Shown here: positions 17,367-25,786 of the stretch, one piece after another
Layout of the letters: each line of letters begins with the position of its first letter
How positions within the stretch are numbered: the stretch's first letter is position 1
Assembly (NCBI GenBank): GCA_900540875.1
Contig: UQHT01000009.1
Coordinates: 25,503-89,502 of the forward strand
Direction: 5' to 3'
DNA length: 64,000 nt
From: an uncultured Collinsella sp.
GTDB taxonomy: Bacteria; Actinomycetota; Coriobacteriia; Coriobacteriales; Coriobacteriaceae
The notes under the pieces: generated by a model
Databases searched by the model: none
What the model saw: the letters and a program-made list of their open reading frames with translations, nothing else
What the model was told of the DNA's origin: nothing
Translations under genes and position numbers: made by a program

Positions 17367-18995
17367 CTATGCCTCAAAGACCACCTTGCCGGCGATCATC
17401 GTGAGGGCTGCGGTAGCCTCGAGCACCTCGGCCGGCTCGCAATCAAAGAGATTGCGGTCGAGCACGCAGATATCTGCCTGCTTGCCGCACGCGAGCGTGC
17501 CGATGCGGTCCTCGGCATGCATGGCGTAGGCGCTGCCATAGGTGTAGGCGCGCAGAGCCTCGGCCATGGTAATGCGCTCCTGGGGGAACCAGCCCTCAGG
17601 GTTGGAACCGTCCTCGAGCATGCGGAAGACCGCGCCGTACACCTCCTCCATGGGCTCCAAGCCCACAACGGGGAAGTCACTGCCCAGGTGCACCACGGCT
17701 CCGCTGGCAAGCAGGCTATGCAGGGGCCACGAAAGCGCGGCACGCTCGGGACCCACGGCTTCGTCCTTGGCAAGGTCAGCCATATCGAGCAGCATGTGCC
17801 ACGGCTGCATGCCGGGGCAGACGCCGAGCTCGGCATAACGCGGCATATCCTCGGGTTGAACCGTCTCGTTGTGCTCCATGGAGTGGCGACAATCCCGCTT
17901 GCCATGCAAGCGCTCGCCCTCCTCAAAGCAATCGAGCACAAAACGCACCGAGCGATCGCCGATTGCATGGATGCGCGTGTCAACGCCCCATTCCTGCGCC
18001 CTCAGGATGGCAGCGCGGATGCGCTCCGGCTCCTCCGCGGGCTCACCACAGGTGTCGGGTGCGCTGCTATAGGGTTCAAGCATCCAGGCGGTATGGTCGG
18101 AGCACACACCATCAAGGAACTGCTTAAAGCCGTGCCACTCCACCTGCGTACCCGGGAAGGCGTATTTCTCCTTGATCTGCTCGAGCGTCAAGGACTCGTT
18201 TTCGAACAGGTCGGTGTACAGGAACACGCGCAGCGGCAAGTCGCCCTTGGCATTAAGACCTGCCAACACCGCATACGGGTTTTCCATGCTCACAAACGTA
18301 GGATTGACCATGCCGACTGTAGTGATTCCCAGGGCATTGGCGCGCCGGGCGGTTTTTGCAAACGACGCGTCAACAACCTCGGGCGCTGGGTCGTAGACCT
18401 CGTCCATAAAGAAGACGCCGGCGTTGTTGGAAAACACGCCCGTCAGATTGCCCTCGGCATCCTTAAGGATCTTGCCACCTGCGGGATCGGGCGTCTGCGA
18501 AGTTACTCCCACCTTGTTGATGGCGCAGGTATTGGCACTAAAGGTATGCAGGTCAACCTGCTGCAGAAAAACCGGGCGGTCAGAGATGTACTCATCGATC
18601 ATCGCGGCTGTGGGCATCTCGGGGACATCCCACTGGAACTGGATAATCTGGCAGCCCAGGATCCACTCGTTATCGGGATGGTCGGCCGCAAACGCCACGA
18701 CACGTTCCATCGCCATCTCAAAACTGGTGCAGTCGATGAGGTTGACGGCAAAATCGGGGTCGGTCATGAACGCGCCCTGGGCAAAATGCGTGTGCGAGTC
18801 AATCAGTCCGGGCATGACGAGCTGGTCGCCAAAGTCGCGCACCTCGGTATCGGGGCCGATAAACGGTGCCAGGTGGGCATCGTCACCGCAGGCAACGATT
18901 TTATCGCCCCGCACGGCAACGCCGCCCTTAAACGGCTCGAGCCCATCGCCGGTAAAAACGGCGTTGCTCTTGATAACTACATCAGCCTTGTCCAT
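17367..18995 (-). CDS. Amidohydrolase, YtcJ-like (amidohydrolase family 3)
   Basis: 542 residues. The metal-binding DSHTHF motif is at about residues 65-70 after LVMPGLI. Further putative ligands are the HAIGDRSVR and CRHSMEHNE histidines and the aspartate in LGSDFPV. The C-terminal composite beta domain carries LACGKQADICVLDRN. Members hydrolyse N-acyl or amide bonds of small metabolites; the substrate here is unknown. ATG 18995 is preferred (GAGGAGG 6 nt upstream) over 19025. It heads a two-gene unit with the MATE transporter. A membrane LuxR gene ends 315 bp upstream on the same strand. Confidence 0.88.
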   Translation of the reverse strand: MDKADVVIKSNAVFTGDGLEPFKGGVAVRGDKIVACGDDAHLAPFIGPDTEVRDFGDQLVMPGLIDSHTHFAQGAFMTDPDFAVNLIDCTSFEMAMERVVAFAADHPDNEWILGCQIIQFQWDVPEMPTAAMIDEYISDRPVFLQQVDLHTFSANTCAINKVGVTSQTPDPAGGKILKDAEGNLTGVFSNNAGVFFMDEVYDPAPEVVDASFAKTARRANALGITTVGMVNPTFVSMENPYAVLAGLNAKGDLPLRVFLYTDLFENESLTLEQIKEKYAFPGTQVEWHGFKQFLDGVCSDHTAWMLEPYSSAPDTCGEPAEEPERIRAAILRAQEWGVDTRIHAIGDRSVRFVLDCFEEGERLHGKRDCRHSMEHNETVQPEDMPRYAELGVCPGMQPWHMLLDMADLAKDEAVGPERAALSWPLHSLLASGAVVHLGSDFPVVGLEPMEEVYGAVFRMLEDGSNPEGWFPQERITMAEALRAYTYGSAYAMHAEDRIGTLACGKQADICVLDRNLFDCEPAEVLEATAALTMIAGKVVFEA

Positions 18996-19310
18996 GTGAG
19001 CCTCCTCAGGCATCTTTGGTTGCAACGCGGACGCACCGCCCGCGTGGGCACTCGGTTGGGAGCGTAGCGCTCCCGCATCGGCGCGTGCCTACAAGCCGTG
19101 CTCGGACGTCTGTCCCACGTCCGCGGCTTCGCGCTACACCCATTGATACACAGGGGCAAATCCATGCCAAGGCCAGGGACCGCAAACGGTCAGTTTAAGC
19201 AGGTTTACACGCTTTACCTGCAGGTTTATTGTCTGAGATTATTACCGCGTCATTACGCCCAACGGCGTGCCCGCCCACACGGCAAGACCCGCATGCAAGG
19301 AAGAATAGGG
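18996..19310. promoter_or_regulatory. Upstream region of the amidohydrolase-MATE unit with paired GCAGGTTTA repeats
   Basis: This 315-bp gap holds direct repeats GCAGGTTTA at 19199-19207 and 19220-19228, exactly 21 bp apart, with an embedded inverted pair GCAGGT/ACCTGC. The spacing of two helical turns fits binding by a dimeric activator; the neighbouring membrane LuxR protein is the natural candidate. A G+C-rich palindrome (GGGAGCGTAGCGCTCCC) lies near 19057. No gene is supported. Confidence 0.4.
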
Positions 19311-20303
19311 CTAGGAACGCCAAAAGGTATCTATGAGGTCATCTCGGTTGGAGACACCGCTTTTAACGTAGATGCGATGCAAGTGTGCCTTGACCGTGCC
19401 AGGGCTGATGACCAACTCGCTGGCGATGTTTTGGGCGTCGTTGCCCTTCAGCACCAGTGTGAGCACTTCCTGCTCGCGCCGTGACAGCTTATGGGCGTCG
19501 GCATAAATCACCACACGCGATGCGAGGTCGTCCTCAGAGCTTGCGCTCTCGGCCGCCACGTCCTCATCGGCACGCGGATGACGGGCATACACACGCAGGA
19601 TATGGCTAAACTGGCATAAAAGCTGAGCCGCGCATACCACGAGCAGCACGTTTTCGGAGATATTGCGCTCGGACAGATACCACAAAAAGAGGCTGATGAC
19701 GGGGTTTTGAAAGTCGGGGTGGCAGAACAAGATCATGTAGGTGTCCTCGGCGATTACGCAAAACGCAAAAACGAGTGCCACCTTCCAAAAGAGCTTTGAG
19801 CGGTCGAGGTCCAGCTTCTCAACACGAGTGGCTCTGCACCGGTAATGCCAGGCGGCATAGGCAAGACATCCTACATTGCCCAGGTCACGCGTGAGCCAAA
19901 AGAGATACTGCTGCATCTCTCCGGCAGCGCCGCTGCGAGGCACCAGCAGCAATTGCAAGATTGAAAACGGCACGATAGCGAGCCCGAGCATGCGCGACGT
20001 CGGCCTTTTGCGCAAGCGTGCAAACATCCACAGCACAATGCAAGCATAGATGGCAATACCGAGCACGCAGCGCAGCAAGGGGTGCTGCAGCGGCTCGCTA
20101 AAGGTAACGGCGTAGTCATATTTGAGCCGAGTGTACTCGTCAAAAAAGATGACCGACATATCGAGCATGTAGAGCAAAAAGCCCGCCGCGGCCACTAGGC
20201 TGTCGCTACGGTGCGTCATGAGCCAAACCACCAATGCCACGGCACTGGTCACCAGAGCCACACCCATGATAATCGTGGTGTAGATATAGAACGCGAAACT
20301 CAT
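19311..20303 (-). CDS. Membrane-anchored LuxR-family regulator (copy 1)
   Basis: 330 residues: about seven hydrophobic helices over residues 5-235, a variable acidic linker (RADEDVAAESASSEDD), and a LuxR helix-turn-helix at the C-terminus (KLSRREQEVLTLVLKGNDAQ, then ISPGTVKAHLHRIYVKSGV). The loop LFLWYLSERNISENVLLV is nearly repeated in the paralogue at 27190-28155 (YLSERNFSENV). The layout implies direct signal sensing in the membrane without a kinase. The ATG at 20303 follows AGGGGAGGCGGGC. Candidate targets are the amidohydrolase-MATE genes downstream and the small divergent gene at 20432. Confidence 0.88.
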   Translation of the reverse strand: MSFAFYIYTTIIMGVALVTSAVALVVWLMTHRSDSLVAAAGFLLYMLDMSVIFFDEYTRLKYDYAVTFSEPLQHPLLRCVLGIAIYACIVLWMFARLRKRPTSRMLGLAIVPFSILQLLLVPRSGAAGEMQQYLFWLTRDLGNVGCLAYAAWHYRCRATRVEKLDLDRSKLFWKVALVFAFCVIAEDTYMILFCHPDFQNPVISLFLWYLSERNISENVLLVVCAAQLLCQFSHILRVYARHPRADEDVAAESASSEDDLASRVVIYADAHKLSRREQEVLTLVLKGNDAQNIASELVISPGTVKAHLHRIYVKSGVSNRDDLIDTFWRS

Positions 20304-20373
20304 GCCCGCCTCCCCTGTCTAGATGCTGTGAGGATGTTGACAGATTCTTTGCCGCAAGATTAGACTCACCGAT

Positions 20374-20393
20374 TAAACGTACTGTATCGTTTA
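20374..20393. promoter_or_regulatory. TAAACG-N8-CGTTTA dyad between membrane LuxR gene 1 and the small gene
   Basis: An inverted repeat TAAACG (20374-20379) and CGTTTA (20388-20393) in the divergent promoter gap. Nearby, CTCACCGAT occurs twice (about 20365 and 20410). A binding site for the LuxR protein or another regulator is plausible. Confidence 0.35.
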
Positions 20394-20431
20394 GATAAAC
20401 AAGCTGTGTCTCACCGATGAAAGGAGATGCC

Positions 20432-20623
20432 ATGACACCGATCGCTCCGCTCAAGATGCTCGTCGCGCCCGCCGCCAAGGCCATCACCCGACTCGGTTCT
20501 TCCATGACCTACGACGATGTCCCCTGCATCGCCGAGGAGCGTTCGGACAGCCGCCCGTACCTGGGCCACGTCCCCTACTTTGCGCCTAAGCTCGTTTCCG
20601 ATCCCGAGCACCGCGAACAGTAA
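20432..20623 (+). CDS. Small hypothetical protein (63 aa)
   Basis: MTPIAPLKMLVAPAAKAITR begins a basic, amphipathic N-terminal segment, followed by a polar tail (DDVPCIAEERSDSRPYLGHV). I do not recognise it. Support for coding comes from an AAAGGAG site 6 nt before the ATG at 20432; the frame extension to 20417 would include that site and is rejected. It is divergent from membrane LuxR 1 and convergent with the APC permease gene. No signal peptide or full membrane helix is clear. Confidence 0.55.
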   Translation: MTPIAPLKMLVAPAAKAITRLGSSMTYDDVPCIAEERSDSRPYLGHVPYFAPKLVSDPEHREQ

Positions 20624-20659
20624 TCCAAGATGCACCAAGCGCTGCGTAACTCGCGGCGC

Positions 20660-22069
20660 TTACTGTTTTGGTGCAAAGTAACCTGACCCCCGTGCACCAA
20701 CGCCGGGATTGTCGACGCTTCGGCCGCGGCGCGATATGAGGCGCGAAACCTCGCCCAATAACAGGCCAATCACTACGCCCGCGAGAACCGGCAACTTTGC
20801 CATCTCGGCAGGTGAGCTGTTGAGCGGCACAATCGTAGCAACAATCGAAAGCACGAGCTCCACCACGGGAATCGCAAGCGCCACCGCGAGCACCTTGCCC
20901 TCGAAAGGCGCACGGAACACACGCGAGCGATTATCGTGCTTGCGCAGACGCCAAAACGCTGGGAACATGGGAATATAGCTCATGAGCAGAAAGACGACGT
21001 TCATCGAGAAGAAGACCCAAAAGACGTCGGAACCCTCACCCAGCGGAATCTGGAGCAGCAGCGCCAGACTGGCAAAACAGCCGTTAATGAGCGCCGAGCC
21101 GTTGGGCATGCCGGTCTTTTTGGACACCAACGCAAAGGGGCGCGGCATGTTGCCGTGACGTGCGGCATAGCTCGCTACGTTGTTGACGCCAAAGCTCCAG
21201 CAGATCATATTGGCGAACAGCGTCACCAAAAAGGCCACGCCCACGACCATCGTCAGCGGGTGGGTGCGCCCCACCATAGCGGCGACTGCGTCCACAATGC
21301 CCGAATCGAGTGAAAGCTGCTCGGTGGGAACCGCGGCTCCAATGCCAATGCCACAGATGATGTAGATCGCCGCAATGGCCACGCCACCGGCAATAACCGC
21401 CTTGGGGATATCACGTGACGGGTTCTTCATCGTGCTGGCAAAGGTCGCGACCACTTCGAAGCCCATAAAGTTGAACAGGATAATCGATAGGTACGTCAAC
21501 GAATTGGTGTCGCCCAGATCTGGAATGAAGGTCTTAAACGACATGTCGTTGGCAAAGCCGTTATTGCAGGCAAACCAAATGCCGACGATTCCCACCGCAG
21601 CGGTAATGAGCACCTTGATGACGGCGCCGCCGTCCATAACCCAATCGGCCTCCGCCACCGGCTGCATTGCCATGACCGTGACGCCCCACACAAAGGCAAT
21701 CTCGATGGCAATTCGGATCCCGAGTGAAAACTCGATACCCCACACCGCATTAATGACACTGGGGAACATGCAGGCGATACTTGCCACCCACAGCGGAAAG
21801 TTAACCCAGTAGCACCAAGAGCAACGGGCGCCCCAACGGTCGCCCAGGCCCAAGCGAACCCAATCGTACAGGCCGCCCTCGGAATCAAACGCCGTACCCA
21901 GCTCGGCCACCACCAGACCATAGGGAAGCAAAAACGTAATGATAAGGAAAATCCACCAGAAGAACTGTACGTTACCCATGGCAGATGCCGGAGCCGCCGC
22001 CTCGATGGTAAACACGACGCAGATAACCGAAAGGATGACCTCGATCAGGGAGAACTTTTTACCTGCCAT
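20660..22069 (-). CDS. APC-family amino acid/polyamine permease (copy 1)
   Basis: 469 residues, about 12 membrane helices, closely related along its whole length to the permease at 24214-25653. Shared landmarks are ICVVFTIEAAAPASAMGN, QFFWWIFLIITFLLPYG, LSIILFNFMGFEVVATF and WSFGVNNVASYAARHGNMPR. In the agmatine deiminase pathway an APC antiporter (AguD) exchanges agmatine for putrescine, and the position downstream of agmatine deiminase 2 supports such a role. The start at 22069 has only a weak GGGGG site. Substrate assignment is by context. Confidence 0.85.
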   Translation of the reverse strand: MAGKKFSLIEVILSVICVVFTIEAAAPASAMGNVQFFWWIFLIITFLLPYGLVVAELGTAFDSEGGLYDWVRLGLGDRWGARCSWCYWVNFPLWVASIACMFPSVINAVWGIEFSLGIRIAIEIAFVWGVTVMAMQPVAEADWVMDGGAVIKVLITAAVGIVGIWFACNNGFANDMSFKTFIPDLGDTNSLTYLSIILFNFMGFEVVATFASTMKNPSRDIPKAVIAGGVAIAAIYIICGIGIGAAVPTEQLSLDSGIVDAVAAMVGRTHPLTMVVGVAFLVTLFANMICWSFGVNNVASYAARHGNMPRPFALVSKKTGMPNGSALINGCFASLALLLQIPLGEGSDVFWVFFSMNVVFLLMSYIPMFPAFWRLRKHDNRSRVFRAPFEGKVLAVALAIPVVELVLSIVATIVPLNSSPAEMAKLPVLAGVVIGLLLGEVSRLISRRGRSVDNPGVGARGSGYFAPKQ

Positions 22070-22297
22070 GGCGCGCGCCCCCTACAGCAAAAAGAATGGC
22101 ATCTGTACCGAAGGCGCAGCCCAAGGTAGGGTTGCAGGCCGCGTCACCGGTGCAGGTGCCATCCCAGAGAGAGGAGAGGATGCATTTGTTGGACCAACGC
22201 TCGCGGAACAGGCGCGTGTAGATAACGATACGCTGGTACATAGATACTCCGATCAAAACGGCCGCGTTCACGACCGATAACTTTCGGCAATTGAAGA

Positions 22298-22413
22298 CGC
22301 GTCTGACCTGGGAAATTCAAGCGAACAATTGGCCTAACCCGCAAAAAATCCCAGGCCAGACGCGTACTCAATCAAAGAAAAGGGCACTCCGAAGTGGAGG
22401 CAACGGAGTGCCC
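22298..22413 (-). terminator. Stem-loop and terminator downstream of agmatine deiminase gene 2
   Basis: GGGCACTCCG (22382-22391) pairs with CGGAGTGCCC (22404-22413); on the minus strand it runs into TTTTCTTT, an intrinsic terminator. A second, larger imperfect pair (22298-22314 with 22350-22366, one mismatch) lies beyond it. Together with the repeat at 22544 these fill most of the 571-bp gap between the deiminase and permease genes. Confidence 0.7.
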
Positions 22414-22543
22414 AAAGAAAAACCCAACCGACCAAGACATCGAATAAACCGACCATCAATGCCCCGAGATGGTCCGATTCACCGACCGTCCGATTGATCG
22501 GCTGGGTTCCCGAAGCATCACGGCTCGGAAAGTCAGACGTTTA

Positions 22544-22650
22544 CTCGGCGTGCTCAGGTGCGCCAGATTGGCGCGAACGAGGAGCGTAGCGTACTGACGC
22601 TACGTAAGCGACGAGTGAACGCCAAGGTGGCGTGCCTGAGTTACGCCGAG
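22544..22650. repeat. Arm-plus-core hairpin element, family C, copy 1
   Basis: Imperfect inverted arms of about 30 nt (22544-22573 and 22620-22650) enclose a 46-nt core with GAGGAGCG and an inner stem (GTAGCGT with ACGCTAC). The right arm runs into the last three codons of agmatine deiminase 2, whose stop is at 22641. A second copy at 46302-46402 shares the CTCAGGTGC part of the arm and the GCGAA-GAGGAGCG-GCGTACT part of the core. Confidence 0.75.
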
Positions 22651-23846
22651 GGCTCCTGCTGGGTAATGCAGTGGATGTTGCCGCCACCGAAGACGACCTG
22701 CTCGGACTGGACGCCGACGCACTTGTAGACGCCCTCGCCCCAGACCTCGTCATAGATCTTCTGGAGCGTGTCGACGGCCAGCTGGTCGTTCTCGTCGCCG
22801 TACTGCGGGACGATAACGCCGTGGTTGGTCACGAGGTAGTTCATGTAGGAGGCGATCAGCGGCTCGTCGGGGACGCGAGGCTCGGCGTTCTCGTCGGCGT
22901 CGATGGTGTCGCAGGAGGCCTGGTCCATGAACAGCGGGTTCACGGGCATGCAGAGCTTGTAGACCTTCATCTTGCGGCCCTTGGCGTCAACGGCGTTGGA
23001 GAGGGTCTCGTAGGCAGCGTGGCACTGCTCGTAGAACGGATACTCGGGATCGTCGGTCCAGATGCAGGCCATGACGCCCGGGGCGATGAACGTGGCGACG
23101 TCGTCGATGTGGCCGTTGGTCTCCTCGGGGTCGATGCCCTCCTTGACCCAGATGACCTTCTCGACACCCAGGTAATCCTTGAGGTGCTCGTCCATGTAGG
23201 CGCGAAGCTCCTCGCTCCAGGGCTCAAACTTCTTCTTGAACTTGGGCCAGATGGACTCGGGATCCTCTTCCTCTTCGAGCACTGCAGAGCAGGTGCGGCC
23301 CGGGGAAAGCAGGCACTGGTCGGTCACGACAAGGGTGCCCTCGCCGTCGACGGTGATGGAGCCGCCCTCGAGGATCATGTCATCGGGACGATAGCGGCGG
23401 CAGCCGGAGAGCTCAGCCATCTTGAGGGCGATCTGCTCGTCCTTGTCCCACGGGAAGTAGAGGCCGTCGACGAGGCCGCCGTAGGCGTTGAAGTGCCAGT
23501 GGTTGGCGCGCTTCTCGCCCTTGCCGTTGATGACGTAGGTAGCGGCGGTGTCGCGGAACCAAGCGTCGTCGGTGGTCATCTCGATGACGGTGACGTTCTC
23601 GTCCTCTTCGAAGACGGCCTTGCAGTTGGCGTAGTCGGCCTGGTTGGCGCACATGGTGACCGGGGTGAACTCGGCGATGGCGCGAGCGATGGCGGCATAC
23701 TGCTTCTGAGCCGGCTTGGCGCCGTGGGCCCAGGTGTCGGTGCGGTGGGGCCAGCCCATCCACACGCGATCCTGCGGGGCAAACTCAGCAGGCATAAAGA
23801 AGCCGTCGGCCTTGGGGGTGGACTCGGACTCGGTGATCGTACGCAT
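22641..23846 (-). CDS. aguA: Agmatine deiminase (copy 2)
   Basis: 401 residues with the same landmarks as copy 1: SESTPKADGFFMPAEFAPQD, DDAWFRDTAATYV, ILEGGSITVDGEGT, NGHIDDVATFIAPG and the catalytic GGGNIHCITQQEP near the C-terminus. It is about 28 residues longer, through an acidic insert (EEEEDPESIWPKFKKKFEPW) near residue 190. The ATG at 23846 follows GGAGGAAATCTT; the upstream frame to 24011 is not supported. It sits between two antiporter-like permeases and downstream of putrescine carbamoyltransferase, so this is the deiminase most directly tied to the agmatine pathway. Confidence 0.94.
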   Translation of the reverse strand: MRTITESESTPKADGFFMPAEFAPQDRVWMGWPHRTDTWAHGAKPAQKQYAAIARAIAEFTPVTMCANQADYANCKAVFEEDENVTVIEMTTDDAWFRDTAATYVINGKGEKRANHWHFNAYGGLVDGLYFPWDKDEQIALKMAELSGCRRYRPDDMILEGGSITVDGEGTLVVTDQCLLSPGRTCSAVLEEEEDPESIWPKFKKKFEPWSEELRAYMDEHLKDYLGVEKVIWVKEGIDPEETNGHIDDVATFIAPGVMACIWTDDPEYPFYEQCHAAYETLSNAVDAKGRKMKVYKLCMPVNPLFMDQASCDTIDADENAEPRVPDEPLIASYMNYLVTNHGVIVPQYGDENDQLAVDTLQKIYDEVWGEGVYKCVGVQSEQVVFGGGNIHCITQQEPSA

Positions 23847-24213
23847 AAGATTTCCTCCAAATCGAACGATCGCTTGCTGCGGGCGGGTTACCCGCAGCCT
23901 AAAACCAAGAGATGGTAGGCGCCCGTTCCCCGGCAAAGGTCGGGGCGCCCGGCGCCGGTTTTCACGGAGTCGCACCGGCAAGCGACGACGTAACCAAGTG
24001 CGCGGAGACAAAACGCACGAAGGATACGGAAGAGAGATTGGGGTGGGCGGTGGTTACCGGAGCTATCGCTCACACCCACCCCGGGGAATGGTTAGCAAAC
24101 CTGTCGCTTGGGCACGCCTCCGAAGAGGCTAGAGTGCCCGGAGTCGGGAGCGACAAGCCCGACGAAGCGCGCGTTGGTACACGAGGAGGGTTGGAGCCCC
24201 AGAACCGGGTGCT
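23847..24213. other. Intergenic region between permease 2 and agmatine deiminase 2
   Basis: A 367-bp gap without a supported gene. It contains an imperfect stem pairing GTCGCTTGGGCAC (about 24103) with GTGCCC...GCGAC (about 24132-24152), just beyond the permease stop on the minus strand, and a G+C-rich palindromic stretch near 23945 (GGGCGCCCGGCGCC). The first may terminate or attenuate the upstream transcript. Confidence 0.35.
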
Positions 24214-25653
24214 CTAGTTCTCCTCGGCCTCGGCGGCCTCCTCAGCGAGACGCTGGGCTGCGAGCTCAGGGGTCAGACCCTTGTACTCGGTCTCGCGGCC
24301 CTTAGCGCTGACGACGCGGACGACCTCGCCGATGAGCACGAGCACGATGAAGATAACGATCATCGGGACCTTGTCGCCAATTTCAGCAGCGGAGAACGGG
24401 ATCAGCGTGGCAACGATGGCAAGAACCAGCTCGATGCAGGGGATGGCCAGCATGACCTTCATCATGGCGCCCTTAAACGGGAACGTGAAGATGCGCTCAC
24501 GGTTGGGGTCGTTCTTACGAAGGTTGAGGAACGCCGGGAACATCGGGATGTAGGTCAACAGCAGGAAGACGACAGAGGTGCCAAAGAGCATCCAGAAGAC
24601 ACCGTTGGAGATGGCGTCGATGGGAACGAGCTGCAGGCACAGCACCAGGGAGGCAACGACAGCGTTGACCAGGTTGGCGCCGTTGGGCATGTCGTCATCC
24701 GAGATCATCGAGGCGAAGACCTTGGGCATGTTGCCGTGCTCGGCAGCGTAGCGAGCAACGGAGTTAACGCCGAAGGACCAAGCGGCCATGTTGGCGAACA
24801 GGGTGATCAGGAAGGCGATGCAGATGACCTTAAAGATCATGGAGTCGCCCACCATGGTCTGGACTGCGACGATCATGCCGTAGTCGGGGTCGATGGAATC
24901 GGCCGGCACAGCAGCGCCGATGCCAAAGCCAGCGAACAGATAGATCACGGCGATGGACAGGCCACCGACGATAATAGCCTTGGGGATATCGCGAGCGGGA
25001 TCGGCCATGTCGTCGGTCATGGTGCAGATGACCTCGAAGCCCATGAAGTTAAAGATGATGATCGACAGGTAGCCGAGAGCGTTGGTGTTGGTGAGCTCGG
25101 GCAGGAAGGTGGCAGCGGACATGTCGTTCGCAAAACCGTTCTCCATGGCATACCAAATGCCCAAAGCGCCAACGATAACGGCGACGGCGACCTTGATGAT
25201 GGCGCCACCGTTAAGGACCCACTCGGAGTCGGCCGCCTTGGAGCGGCCCATGAGGTAGACGATCCACACAAAGGCAAGATCGATACCCATCTTGGCGATC
25301 AAGTTGAACTCGACGCCAAAGACCATGCCCAAAATGTCGGGGAACATCGTAGCCAGCGAGGCGATCCACAGCGGGTAGTTGACCCAGTAGTAGTACGAGA
25401 TGCGGGCGCCCCATTTGTCGCCCAGGCCATCGCGTACCCAGTCGTAAATGCCGCCCTCGCCGTCATAGGTGGTACCGAGCTCGGCGACAACCATGCCGTA
25501 GGGAAGCAGGAAGGTCAGGATCAGGAAGATCCACCAGAAGAACTGCTGGTTGCCAATGGCAGCAGCAGGAGCGGCGGCCTCGCAAACGAAGACGACGCAG
25601 ATGATGGTCGAAATGACCGTCAAGAAGGAAAGCTTTTTCTTTCCGTCGCTCAT
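24214..25653 (-). CDS. APC-family permease, probable agmatine/putrescine exchanger (copy 2)
   Basis: 479 residues, about 12 membrane helices, with an acidic C-terminal tail (LAEEAAEAEEN). Conserved family segments include ICVVFVCEAAAPAAAIGN, IIIFNFMGFEVICTM, DPARDIPKAIIVGG and AAWSFGVNSVARYA. The ATG at 25653 has AAGGAG upstream. It lies 133 bp downstream of the putrescine carbamoyltransferase gene, the order expected of an agu operon, where the antiporter imports agmatine and exports putrescine. Exact substrate is inferred from the neighbourhood. Confidence 0.88.
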   Translation of the reverse strand: MSDGKKKLSFLTVISTIICVVFVCEAAAPAAAIGNQQFFWWIFLILTFLLPYGMVVAELGTTYDGEGGIYDWVRDGLGDKWGARISYYYWVNYPLWIASLATMFPDILGMVFGVEFNLIAKMGIDLAFVWIVYLMGRSKAADSEWVLNGGAIIKVAVAVIVGALGIWYAMENGFANDMSAATFLPELTNTNALGYLSIIIFNFMGFEVICTMTDDMADPARDIPKAIIVGGLSIAVIYLFAGFGIGAAVPADSIDPDYGMIVAVQTMVGDSMIFKVICIAFLITLFANMAAWSFGVNSVARYAAEHGNMPKVFASMISDDDMPNGANLVNAVVASLVLCLQLVPIDAISNGVFWMLFGTSVVFLLLTYIPMFPAFLNLRKNDPNRERIFTFPFKGAMMKVMLAIPCIELVLAIVATLIPFSAAEIGDKVPMIVIFIVLVLIGEVVRVVSAKGRETEYKGLTPELAAQRLAEEAAEAEEN

Positions 25654-25786
25654 GATGAGCTCCTTCGCTCAGTCTTGGACAGATCCGAGGCCCTAAGGTA
25701 TTAAGGCAATTGCTTGGGCCTCGGTGAGCGGGCGACAGGAGACGAGCATCCGCCACCCGCAAACGTGCTTTTAGAAGCCTTGAGGC

